From Oreocharis arfaki (taxonomy: Eukaryota > Chordata > Aves > Passeriformes > Paramythiidae), in assembly GCA_013398015.1 (NCBI GenBank), contig VZRR01013896.1, forward strand, positions 281,950 through 345,949: 64,000 bases of DNA. Reading direction: 5' to 3'. Every line of letters begins with the position of its first letter. The stretch's first letter is position 1. This document shows, in pieces, positions 53,670 to 64,000 of this stretch. The position numbers were made by a program, and so were the translations under genes. The notes beneath the pieces were generated by a model. It made no database searches and was not told the origin of the DNA. It saw nothing but the letters and a program-made list of their open reading frames with translations.

Positions 53670-53700
53670 ACAGTTTCACGGCCATTCCACAGTTTCACGG
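53670..53700. repeat. 12-base direct repeat inside a CpG-bearing patch
   Basis: 'acagtttcacgg' occurs at 53670-53681 and 53689-53700, 19 bases apart. The surrounding 53560-53700 holds about seven CpG dinucleotides, which are rare elsewhere in the window. Confidence 0.8.
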
Positions 53701-54545
53701 AGGAGGTATTGGTCTCACACAAGCCCAGAGAAAAGCATCAGACTCCTGTCTGGAACATTATGTTTCTAAATCCCTGAAAGTTAATCTACTGCCACAGATA
53801 CTGCACCCCTGACAGGCTAAGTGATGAATTTCTCCCAAACATTTCCTTAACAGATGTTTGCTACAGGCTATTGTTAAAAGTGAGTGATTTTATTTTGCTA
53901 CTGCATGAACTGTTGTCCTCTTTACCAAAGCCTTCCATCAGATTCTTTGTCCAAATCTGTTAATTTACATGTGCATCCATCCTGATTTTCCTTTATGAAA
54001 ATCTCCCCGATCTTCTGACAGGACTTCCTATGAATAATCTTAGCTCAAAATACATCCTGCTTTTATCATATATTATGCAACTTACAAATATTCTTTCACT
54101 ATTTAGATTAAATACATCAATTAAGGGTAAGCAACTTTAGGAGTAACAATTTTAAGAGTAGTAACTTAACAGGAACTTATTAAACATTTATATACTTCAA
54201 ATACCTATATTGGTACAGATTTAAACATCCACAAGACCAAGTAGAACACAAGGAATTCTGCTAAGGAAAGGAATATATTAATTATTTATTTTCCTCCTTT
54301 AATTTTTTCCCCCTCCCTCCTTGGCAAACCTCATGCAAATGAGAGTATAGGTGATCTTATCTCTACTTATACACCTTTGGTTTCTATTTAACCTGTTTTA
54401 TTTCACTTACAACTTTCCTGTCTGAAGCAGAAACAAAAAATATTTGTATACATATTGTACTGAATTCCATCCTTAATATTTGTAACACATAACCTGGACA
54501 CTCTTATAACTAATAATACAAATCTTTTAGTCTCCTCTGGGCTAG

Positions 54546-54612
54546 GAATCATAGAATCATGGAGTTTGATTTTGAAGGGACATTATAAAGGTAATGTAGT
54601 CCAAACAATAAG
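54546..54612 (-). mobile_element. CR1 LINE, short 3' end
   Basis: 'aatcatagaatcatggagtt' then 'ttgaagggacattataaagg' and 'gtagtccaaac' form the inverted CR1 terminus, diverged and cut after about 65 bases. Confidence 0.85.
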
Positions 54613-56834
54613 AACATCTCCATTTTGCTTGTACTCTCTGATGAATCAATCCAGTGTTATCGGTTTTTAGATATAAATAGAAACAACTTTTCTACTTTAT
54701 GCAAAATTTCACTTAAACTTTATATCTACATCATATCCATTTCTTTCACTAAATATCTTCTCTCTGTCATATCTTGATCTTGAAAGAACTTCATGTAGAA
54801 AAGCATTATGGGAGAAAGTATTAGTGTAGAAGTACAGAGATAACAATGTATAAATTGCATTTAGATTTGATCAGCACTCAGGCCAGGCAGGTATATAAAA
54901 ATGCCTGGGAGATACATACATTTAATATTCATCTTGAAATAAAGGAAAAATCGGCAATTTCTAGATTTGTTTTTGAGTTCTGAAATTTTTCCCCTTCCTA
55001 GATCACTTGCCACTAAAGCACTTGTTTCTTTACATACTTTCCAGATCTTTTTATATCCCAATGTTCAATAAGAGGACTTGCTGCCCAAATTTGCAACATT
55101 TTGTACATTGTAGATATTCTAAACAAAGATATATTTAAGATCCAATACTGATCTCCCAGAAAAGTCTAGAATATTTTAATAATGTCAACTTTCAGGGACA
55201 AAACTTTTTCAGAAGAGCTCCCAAAACCATGTCTCCTGTAGCCATTTAGACTTCGCACACCGTAATCTAAAGAACAGAGTGAATATTCAACTCTCAAAAC
55301 TCTGAGAAATGTCTCTTGAGACTATTTGCTCAATCTGTGGTCTTCTAATCTAAGTCACTCCTCCTCAGCTTTCAAAATCACCACCACAAGGGAAACATCA
55401 AGTATTTCTTCTATTTAATGATGTTCGTCAGCCTCTACATTGAATCTTAAAAGACAAAAGTCCACTAATCGAGTTAACCTGCATTATAACATGAATGAAA
55501 ACATCATTCAAGGACACATTGGACATGAACTGTACTGATTCACATGTTTTTCAATGCACACTTCAGTAGATTAACAGGCTTCCAAAATGTAAGCAGTTTA
55601 TTGCCTAGGAAAAAAGACGCCACTCCCCAAACGGACCATTATTTCAGGAAACCTGAAAAGCGTGGCATTAACTAACCAATAAATTATCTCTGACACTAGG
55701 TGATGTCAATATTTTCACATACCTACCAGTATTTCAAAAATCAATAAGGTACAAATGAGTGACTGTGAAATATGTTTCCAGAAATTGTCAGTCCTCCCTG
55801 GCAGCAACAACCACTTTAGCACCGGCAGTTGGGACACTGAAGCATTAAACATGAACCTTTTAACTATTCTTCAAGTGAAAGTGACAGTCGATAGCCAATG
55901 GAAGAACTGTGCCTTAAGAACCACATAAATTCTTACTCTTACTTCAGTAAACTGTTTTGAATGTAATAAATCATATATGATAGAATGTCACAAAATAAAG
56001 GTCTAGGCTTATGACGAAGCATTACTTGAACAATCATATCGATAGTAGAGCCATTAATAAAACATGATATAAAAAAATTGCCTCTATTTTTCAGTCTTTG
56101 GTGGTAGTTGCCACAAAAGAGCATCTTCCTCTAGCAAAAGCAACTGTAGGATACGCTTGGTTCATTCTAGAGACTTAACATTTTCATACATTTCTGTGTT
56201 AGTATTTTCTCTCTTACTTTTAATTAACTGCCCGCTTTCTCTGCTCCTACTGTGAAGCAACAGCTGGATCTTATCCAATTTAGAAATCTTTGCCTTTCTC
56301 TATGCTATCAATTTCCTTTCTCCCTCTTGTTTTCTTTTATGATGGCTGCATACTGTTCTTCACTTACAGGCTTCACTTTCTGAACTCTTTGCCACTCAAG
56401 ATTCAATTTGTCATTTTAAAATGCAATACTGAAAAAATATGGTACTCCAAGTGCGACCTAGTCAGGACCAACTAGGAGAAAAAGAAATTATTTCTTTGGT
56501 GGACAACACGAGTTCCCTGAATAACATTTAAAATAATAGTGTCTTAAAAATATAGTTCTCATTTCATTTCATTGCACATAATACACAGATAATTCTCTCA
56601 TGGTCACCCAATTATTCAATTATTTCTGCATCTGTTTAATACATGAGACTCTAGAGAGACATACAAATTACTATAATATTATATGGTAATGCAACAGGTG
56701 AAGCAACTTAACTATCTTAAACCAGTGGAGCAACAGCCACTTCCATGTACATTCCTTGAAGGTCTTGTCTATGTTCCCAATTTTTAGTCTAAATGAGTAA
56801 TTATTCCCTCCAATGTGATGTGTAATGAATGAAC
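54613..56834. other. No gene or named repeat seen
   Basis: AT-rich unique-looking sequence with no supportable feature. Confidence 0.45.
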
Positions 56835-56936
56835 ATGGCACTTAAGAATATGGTTTTTTAGTGGAGCTGGTAGTGTTATGTTCACAGTTGGACTCGATGA
56901 TCTGAATGGTCTTCTCAAACCCAAATCATTCTATGT
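56835..56936 (+). mobile_element. CR1 LINE, 3' end
   Basis: 'ttagtggagctggtagtgtt', 'cacagttggactcgatgatc', 'tgaatggtcttctcaaaccc' and 'aaatcattctatg' match the last 100 bases of CR1 on the plus strand. Confidence 0.93.
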
Positions 56937-59900
56937 TTTGATGAAAATATTTCTCTTTCTTTAGTCAGGGAAGCAGACACCAAAGAAAAACAACCATCCC
57001 TGTTCTTATTCAAATAATCATGTGAGCTTTTTTCCACTTAAAAATGAAAGTGAACATAATCACCACTTGAAAAAAAGGCAGACTCCTCATTTAACTCTAT
57101 TTTCCCACCTATTTCACTCTTGGCTGTAACATGGCCACGCTTGAACTGTCTGAGAAGCCTCCTGGTGCCAGTGCACATCTGGCTGTCTGGGCTCAAAGCA
57201 GTAAACAGGGAACAGAAGACACAAAATTAAATTTCTTCAAGTACTCGCACTATCAAGATATTTTTAAATAGGCCTTCTTCATAAATCTAAATGTAACTAT
57301 AATATTTAAATAGGTAATACTCTCAGAAACATACACAATACTAAACCACTCTGGGCCCTATTGACTTTTTCTATTCTCATTATCCTTTTCTCATAAAATG
57401 TTACAAAAGAGAACCACAGGTTTAGAACACCAAGTCATTAACATTTTCAAGTGGCTTTTTATTACTATTTTCATCCCATTAATTGCGAACAAGTCCCTCC
57501 TCTCAGAACATTTTATATAGGCAGCTGCACATGAACAACATATAACTGGAACAAGATTAAGGAAAGGTGAAATGGGGTAAGACAATCTTGAATTCTACTT
57601 TGTAAAGTGCGGTACAAAGAAGAAAAATATCTTGTCCAAGAGCTCAAATAACTTTTTGACAAAGCAAGGAGTAGAGCTTTAGTATTTCTAAAACACTATG
57701 ACCGATAAGCATTTTGCCAGTTATTTGTCCTGAATTCTCCTTTCTCCTCTCTTTCTTCTTAATAGGCCTTGGGCTTTAATTTTGTTTCAGAGACTTCTTA
57801 GAGAAGTCATTTTCTTAGATAGTTTGGCAGAATTTATTTTTTGCAAGACTGCGCTGGTTCTTGCAGGGTTTTACAGAAGCCAAGGATTTTCAGAAGAATG
57901 TGAATGTGTGAGTGTCGTCCCAGCTTCCCTTTATAGGATGTCCTTTTCCTCTTCTGTATGGGACCACTCCTCCTTAGACTTTTTGAACTCACTGTCCTCC
58001 CTCTTCTGCCTAACACAGCTGCAAAAACTTGTAGTCACCTAGTACATATCTCTAGGTACTGGAGATGGGGAAAGGAAGGACACAGAGAAAGCAGCTAACG
58101 CTCTTCTTTTCTGTAGAGACAAGTGCCTCTAAACATCAACATAAATAACCTGATTTTCAGGACTAACTGCTTCTCTAATTGAATAAGTATCTCCCAGCAC
58201 TAACCATTGCCTCATAAACACCAAGAAAATCAATCTTCATTTCCCTGGACCAGGTGAAACGAAGATTCTAACCTGCAATTGTCAAGCCTTCTTACACTAA
58301 AATCCCCTGATTTAATTTAGAGGTAGCTGAAGCTTTCTAAAATACAATTTGAAAGGCAAGAAATACATGGCTACTCTAAAGACTTCAGAATTAAAAAAAA
58401 AAAAATTAAAAATTAAAAATAAGTATATAAATACAAAACCAGAAAAAAAGCCTCCAAGTTGTTCAGGTATGCTGCTGAAAACTGCAATTTTTCTGATAAT
58501 CTGATCAGAAATGACCAAAACAAAAGGGTTTCCAACACTTCCAATATAGGATAATATCTGAAAAAGTTTGCTATGATTCTACTTAGGATTAAAGTATAAG
58601 CCATTTAGCCAAAAGACTCTTCTTTGGACTCACACGCATAGAGTCTAGAAATAGATAAAATGCAACCTGGCATTTCCTTTAGATCCTGTGCTTTGCCAAA
58701 TGTACAGTCAAACCTGTGTAACTCTCATCTTTTTTACCCAAACACCAATGAGCCCTTAACAGCTTGCAAAATGCTTATGAACTGCAGAAATTATTCTAGT
58801 TTTACTCTTTGAATGCTGGAATAACAGAACCTATATAATATATATCACCTTGTGTGATTTACTTAGCAAAAGAAGTAACATGCCTTTTCAATAAGAATTT
58901 TCTATCAATATATCAATGTCCTCTGCTGGGTCCCAGTGCTGGGGAAACAGTGGCGTATAGGGCTAGCCCTGGCTTGAGTAGGTAGAAAGTAGGTTGGGAG
59001 GAAAGTAGGTAGAGAGGTTTTCTTGGTTACACTCACATTTCAGCATTTGTCTCATTTCTCAGACAGTGAAAGAACTTCACTCTTAGAAGTCACACAGGCA
59101 AAGGACAAGACTGTTTTCTTTTCACTATAGACTTCTCCTATATCAAAGACACTAGCATATCAAATACTCATGACAATTTATTAAGTAAACTAGAATTTCA
59201 CTGATATCACTATTGTGATAAAGACACAAAAAAATTCATAAAACTCCCTACAGCTTTAGTATTTTCTTCATAGCCCTAATTCTAGTCAGAGTATTAATGG
59301 ACTACTTTAAAAAAAACCCCACTAAGTCAGCATATGACTGTCATTATAATCCAACACAAGGTTCCACAGCTGTTGGTAAAATACCACTTAAATGCTGTTA
59401 AGTGCATTCCAGGTAAACAGCTGCTGGCCACTGATCCTGGTTAAGCTGAAAATCCTATTTTCTGAATTCTGATAAAGTAGTGCCAGTTCTAATGCTTCTC
59501 CTTTGCACAAAACCAAATCCACTTTTGTGTTAGCAACCTGTATTGCCTGATAGTAGCTTCTTCCATTCTTCAAAGGCTGTCCCAAAAAAGCATAAAAGGA
59601 AGTTAATATTTGCTTACCCTAAACCTTTACAAAAAAAAAATTAAAAACCCAAAAAACTCTCCCACCTGAGAAAAGTCAGTCTTCAGTTCCTTTTCTAGAA
59701 GCTGAAGGTTTCTAGGACCAGAGGTAAACTTGGTGATTAATCTCACAAAACATAAAAAATCAAACTTGCAGTGTGTGTTTCCGTGTGTGTAAGTTTCATT
59801 CCCAGGATGATTTTGCAAAAAGCAAAATATATTAAATGAAGGACCTTTATTTTTTAAAAAGCTTTTGTCTTTATTTACTTTTTGTCGGGTTCAATATCTG

Positions 59901-60537
59901 TCTTTCACATGTGCAGAAAGGATAAAATAGATAAAAAGAAGTGAAAGTCATGTACAATTGTGTCAGTATAAAATCTTTCAGTTTCCTGTAAAATTCAATT
60001 TTGTATTTAGACATATCTATTCAAAACATTTTCTACATGCTGCTATTCTAAGTATCAATTTAGCCAGGCTTTTAAAAACTCTTCAGCTGATTAACTGTAT
60101 TAGCAAAAAACCAGGAAGCTCATCTAAAAATGCACATCCTTGTATGCATGCAGATCAAAAGGCAGAGAGAGAATGATCCATAAATGAAGGATAACACTTT
60201 GTAGACTTCAAAACTTGCCTTGAGCTGATCAGCAATTGTATTTTACCTTCAGCACATGAGATATTTTTAATCTTAAAAAAAACCAACCAAACCCAACCCA
60301 TAAAAATCCCCCAAAACCTCAAACTGTGTCTTGTGTCTCTATGTAAATCAGAACAACATTCAGAACTGCAAGTATTTGAAAGCTGTGCATTTATTTTTGA
60401 CTACCTTAATTACAATAGTTAGCAATTATTTTTACCAGCTATATTGTCCCATGTAAAAATCCCCAAAAATCTACTTTTTATACAAAAATAAAAAGCCTCC
60501 GTTTGCATTTACTTGGTACGTTGTTATTTTGTAATTC
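56937..60537. other. No gene seen; low-complexity patches
   Basis: Mostly AT-rich unique-looking DNA. It holds an A-rich run at about 58391-58422, a purine-rich patch at 58977-59018 with 'aaagtaggt' occurring twice, and an A/C-rich tract at 60274-60320. No exon could be supported. Confidence 0.45.
60274..60320. repeat. A/C-rich low-complexity tract
   Basis: A run followed by repeated 'aaccaaccaaacccaaccc' and 'aaaaatcccccaaaacc'. Confidence 0.85.
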
Positions 60538-60898
60538 AGCTTGGAGAAAAAGAGGCTCAGGAGGGACCTTATTGCTCTCTACAGCAACCTGAGAGGAGGG
60601 TGTAGCCAGGTGGGATCAGTGTCTTCTCCCAGGTAACAAGAGACAGAACAAGAGGAAATGGCCTGCCTGTGCCACAGGAGGTTCGGGTTGGACATGAAGA
60701 ATTTCATTGTGGGAAGTGCTGTCATGTATGAGAATGGGCTTCCCCGAGTGGTAGTGGAGTCATCATCCCTGGAGGTGTTCAAAAAACAGCTGGACATGCC
60801 ACTCAGTGCCCTGGTCTTTTTGACAAGATGGAAATCAGTCACAGAGTGGACTTGATGACCTAAGAGGTCTTTTCCAACCTTAATAACTCTGTGATTTA
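60538..60898 (+). mobile_element. CR1 LINE, 3' fragment
   Basis: A well-preserved copy: 'cttggagaaaaagaggctca', 'gggaccttattgctctctac', 'tcttctcccaggtaacaaga', 'aagaggaaatggcctgcct', 'ctggaggtgttcaaaaaaca', 'cactcagtgccctgg', and the 3' end 'aagaggtcttttccaacctt' with 'aataactctgtgattt'. The two open frames inside it (plus and minus) are not genes. It is the best match in the window to the fragment at 1-212. Confidence 0.95.
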
Positions 60899-61337
60899 GA
60901 AATTAGGTAAGCATTTTTTCCCGCTTTTTAATTGAAAATGCAGTTTTTATAAGATCTACCTACCAAAATTTAGTCAAGATCTTCCAGCAGCAGTAGAACA
61001 AGATCCACACCGTATCACCAGACTTAAAACATGCACATGGTGGATACAATATCTCATCAATGTAGGCATGGTTATTGTTGATGGATCTAAGGAGCCATTT
61101 GAATTCTGCTGAGAGGGAGAAGATACCATTTCCATTTCCTCTGACTGATTTGAAACCACTGTCTTTATCTTCTTGGAAAGCATTCCAATCTCTCCGGTGT
61201 TATAAAAAAAGTGAGGTACTAAAACATACATTTTCATTTGTGCCCTAAAAAAGAGGCCACATTTTGGTTGTCAGCTGAGTGCTCCCAAGTGCTTCCCAAG
61301 GAAGCAGTCTGAACTAGTCTGGATGAGCACAAAACAC
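60899..61337. other. No supported gene; one unusual minus-strand open frame
   Basis: The gap between the CR1 and the LTR has no recognised repeat. On the minus strand one frame stays open for 79 codons, with its stop at 60960-60962, and overlaps another open frame (60974-61237, 87 codons). Neither has a recognised domain or splice site. Confidence 0.35.
61333..61337. repeat. Target-site duplication, left copy (aacac)
   Basis: The five bases 'aacac' directly precede the LTR start TGTGTTGG and recur at 62115-62119 after the LTR end. Five bases is the usual target duplication of ERVL-type elements. Confidence 0.75.
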
Positions 61338-61510
61338 TGTGTTGGTTTAGTACGGTCTATTTTTTTGTTAGTGGGGGGGGCACAGAGGTGGGAAGCTGCT
61401 AGAAACTTCCACCATGCCCAGCAGAGCCAGTCCCTGATGGCTCTGAAAGGCGGACATGCTGCTGGCCAAAGCTGGGTCAATTAGAGAGGTTGGTAATGCT
61501 TCTGTGATGA

Positions 61511-61520
61511 TATATTTAAG
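61511..61520 (+). promoter_or_regulatory. TATA-like box of the solo LTR
   Basis: 'tatatttaag' lies about 175 bases into the LTR, the position expected for the U3 core promoter. Activity is unknown. Confidence 0.45.
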
Positions 61521-61649
61521 AAGAAAATCAAAACAAAGGCACACAGCTTTGCTTCTAGCCAGAGAAGAGGAGGAGGTGAGAACATGTAAGGGAAACAACA
61601 TAGAGACACCAAGGTCCGTGGAGAAGGAGGGGGAGGAGGTGCTCCAGGT

Positions 61650-61650
61650 N
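61650..61650. other. Single N inside the LTR
   Basis: The undetermined base falls just after 'gtgctccaggt', where related songbird LTRs carry a tandem minisatellite of roughly 40-base units. An assembly gap or collapse is likely. Confidence 0.9.
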
Positions 61651-62114
61651 AGTTATAGCAGGTGTGGTAGGATTGCTGCTCATGAGAGTGGACCCATGCT
61701 GGAGAAGTTCATGGAGAACTGTCTCCTGTGGGAAGGAACCCCACGGCCTCACAGGAGAAGGACTCCTCTCCCAGAACAGTGGAAGAAAATCTCGGTGATG
61801 AACTGACCCAAATCCCCACACCCCATCTCCCTGCGCTGTCGGTGGGAAGGAGGGAGGCTTGACGGAAGAAAAGGTGTTTTAAGGGCTGATTTTACTGCTC
61901 ATTATCCTCCTCTAATTCTGTTAGCAACAATTTTTGTAACCTTGTAACTTTAAGTTAAGCTTGTTTTACCCTTGAGGTGTTTTCTCCCGGTTCTTATCTC
62001 AACTCATGAATCGTTTGTTATTTTTTTTTCTCCCCTCTGCCCAGCTGTGGCAGGGGAGAGTGAGCAAGCAACTCTTGTGGGTGCCTGGAATTGGGCCAGT
62101 GTCAAACCATGAAA

Positions 62115-62119
62115 AACAC
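62115..62119. repeat. Target-site duplication, right copy (aacac)
   Basis: Matches the left copy at 61333-61337. An A-rich flank allows some sliding of the exact boundary. Confidence 0.75.
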
Positions 62120-64000
62120 ATAATATATGAAATTTTGAAGTTACAATGTATCTAGTAGGCGCATAAGCACCTGCAGAATTGGTTGTAGCAGGTTGACAGG
62201 TAAGTACAGACTCATCCTCTTTCTCTGAACAAGAGCTTGACCTCACTTGAAGCAGACTAATTGCAATCTAAGCAGGCATAGTAAGATGAATCTCCAGCTA
62301 AAAGAATGGCAAGTTTCAAAATATATCAGGTAAACTTTAGGATAGTTTCTCTGGGATATTTACCTATCTCTGGAAGAAAGAGGACCCAGAGTTTTCTCAC
62401 ATATACTAAGAACAAACTGGTTTATGTACTTACAGGAATTTTGCTTTGGCTTACAAGTTTTCAGTACCAGCTGCCCAAAAACCACCTGGAAATAACAGTC
62501 TTTGAATCCTTATTTTCCTCTGCTCATATTTATACCAAAGACAAGAAGATCACTATATATGAATGCCTGTGTGTTTTACACAATGTTTTGATTGTTAGTT
62601 TTATGCTGAGGAGACCTAATTTTTAAAATTCAGATTTATTTGATGATTTTTTGGATGCATGGTTCGATTTGCACGAGATGAAGAAACAACTGCTGGAGGA
62701 GCTTTAAAGACAACAATGTGATGTACCATTTATAGTTAAACACATTTTCCTATTTATTTCATTTCACCAAGGGTGTTCTGTTTGGATTTGTGCAAAACAA
62801 TGTCACAGGCCAAAGAAAAGTTCCTCTAAGGACTACAGGAGTTTTTAAAACTCTCTTCTTTCTCATTCTTTCCTTCATGATATATAGATGCCATGGAACA
62901 CCAAAAAGTACCCTGGCTATCCCTGCAAATGTAATCAGGGATGCTGGACAGATTGGAGCTCAGAAATTTCTTGAGAATCCTAGTACAGTCAATAATCAAA
63001 CCTACAATCAGACATTGGGCCATTCTGTCCTTGACTTCAGCTGTGCACAGCAACTTCAGAAATACAAGGATGGTTAGGATAGACTAACTGGAAAGCAAAA
63101 TGTTGAAGAACTGCAGTTGGGCCGGTTCTGGGTCAGTAGCGTCATCTGCCTGTTTTCACATAGCTGCATGTACCAGCAACTGAAAACAGAACAATTACCT
63201 AGGTAAATGGCAAGGTTTGAAAAACATCATCTTAGGGAGAAATAAAATCCATGAATGACTCAATATATTAACTTAAAAGCAAGCATGAAAAGCACATTCA
63301 GTGAAACAATCAGCTACATTTCAATCTATGTTAATTTTGTAACAGCTGAAAATTTAACATAATGTGGTGATTCAAAAATTATGTTTTGCTTTTTCACCAC
63401 CATTAAATTATAGAATTATAAAGGAAAATAGTATTCAGTGCCATAAATGAAAGAGACTCAACACTGCAATGACAAAAAACATTGTTTTAAACTTGACCTG
63501 AGTAAAGAATCCACCCATCATTTGATTACTAAAGTATCTTAGTTTAGGTTTTCCTCTGAATCTCCCTTTTTTCCTTCCTTCTTTCCTGTCAGTAATGAAC
63601 AGTCTTTCAGAAGTGAAAGGGACTTCTCCTTCTTCTCTCTGGAAATCCCACATACAGTAACTGCAGCAGAAAGATCAGGGACTAAGCTACTTCTTAAGTA
63701 GCTCCTAGCCCAATGATACACGAAGATGAATTTTGGTATACTTGCTAAGAACCCATTGCAGCCAAAAACAGATTAAACATCAGTACTGTATTTGTTTTTA
63801 TTCACAAAGGGAAAGTGGAATAAAATTTCCAAATCTCCAAATAAATCCAACTACATTGAAAGTCTAATTATTAATTTAATTAGTATTTTTAGCATATTCT
63901 GGAATAGCCTTTATAAATAAAACTTAACCTGCATTTTTTCATTTTGTTGTTATGTAAGTCAGAAACTTCACACTACAAAATCTTAACTTTGTTCTGTATT
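62120..64000. other. No supported gene; two longer open frames of unknown meaning
   Basis: Plus-strand frames at 62306-62626 (106 codons) and 62790-63077 (95 codons) are somewhat long for the base composition. The second has a hydrophobic stretch at about residues 17-32 and NQT glycosylation-type sequons. I recognise no family in either, and no initiator or splice context stands out. The rest is AT-rich unique-looking DNA. Confidence 0.35.

Larger units (their letters stand above)
45221..54545. other. Gene-free stretch with microsatellites and one unexplained GC-richer block
   Basis: No exon or named transposon was recognised in about 9.3 kb. The 139-codon plus-strand frame at 45420-45839 is very rich in Phe, Leu and Ser, as expected from T-rich DNA. 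The block at about 48060-48360 stands out as GC-richer. The remainder is AT-rich with the simple repeats listed separately. Confidence 0.45.
61338..62114 (+). mobile_element. Solo LTR of a songbird endogenous retrovirus (ERVL-like)
   Basis: A 777-base LTR begins with 'tgtgttggtttagtacggtc'. It continues through 'cacagaggtgggaagctgct', a TATA-like 'tatatttaag' at 61511-61520, 'aacaccaaggtc'-like and 'gaggtgctccagg' blocks, part of a minisatellite ('catgctggagaagttcatgg'), and 'gatgaactgaccc'. It ends '...gtcaaaccatgaaa', where the expected final CA appears mutated to AA. Both sides carry 'aacac'. No gag, pol or env sequence follows, so it is a solo LTR left by recombination between the two LTRs. 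Open frames of 116 and 88 codons cross it in opposite directions and are not genes. It contains one N at 61650. The family name comes from visual recognition; the TG start and target-site duplication are seen directly. Confidence 0.88.

Noticed and set aside
61456..61821. Overlapping open frames of 116 and 88 codons
   Set aside because: They lie inside the solo LTR, cross the N, and LTRs of this type are non-coding.
1..64000. Search for CRISPR arrays, operons, tRNA, rRNA and mitochondrial insertions
   Set aside because: No regularly spaced repeats, cloverleaf-type sequences, rRNA-like blocks or mitochondrial gene fragments were recognised, and the repeats show this is bird nuclear DNA.

Overview
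The window looks like nuclear DNA from a bird, most likely a songbird (Passeriformes). At least a dozen dead CR1 LINE fragments, typical of birds, are spread over both strands. Two LTR segments resemble solo or truncated endogenous-retrovirus LTRs common in songbird genomes. The rest is AT-rich, stop-rich, single-copy-looking DNA with A/T homopolymers and microsatellites. I found no operons, ribosome binding sites, rRNA, tRNA or CRISPR. I cannot support any protein-coding exon; the longest open frames fall inside CR1 or in pyrimidine-rich low-complexity DNA. The window is best read as intergenic or deep intronic sequence.

Layout. 1-2.0 kb: a CR1 3' end, a CR1 reverse-transcriptase remnant and a diverged repeat that may be an LTR. 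2.0-8.5 kb: repeat-poor. 8.5-9.2 kb: two CR1 pieces in the same orientation. 12.1-19 kb: a CR1-rich stretch with seven fragments, the longest at 16.05-16.66 kb. 19-28 kb: almost repeat-free, with two abutting perfect hairpins at 27.14-27.20 kb. 28.2 kb: one CR1 fragment. 31.09-33.04 kb: two 974-bp copies of the same sequence, head to tail, separated by a single N. 36.17-36.67 kb: an LTR fragment. 36.7-45 kb: repeat-poor. 45.05-45.22 kb: a perfect steroid-receptor-type palindrome next to a CR1 3' end. 45.2-60.5 kb: mostly unannotatable, with two CR1 tails, several microsatellites and a GC-elevated block near 48.1 kb. 60.5-62.1 kb: a CR1 and a 777-bp solo LTR with a 5-bp target-site duplication and a second single N. 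62.1-64 kb: unannotated.

No genes can be shown to work together here. The notable content is structural: the probably artefactual 974-bp duplication, the twin hairpins, the palindromic hormone-response-like element and the solo LTR. Repeat families were named by recognising consensus-like stretches by eye, so boundaries are good to roughly 10-30 bases unless stated.
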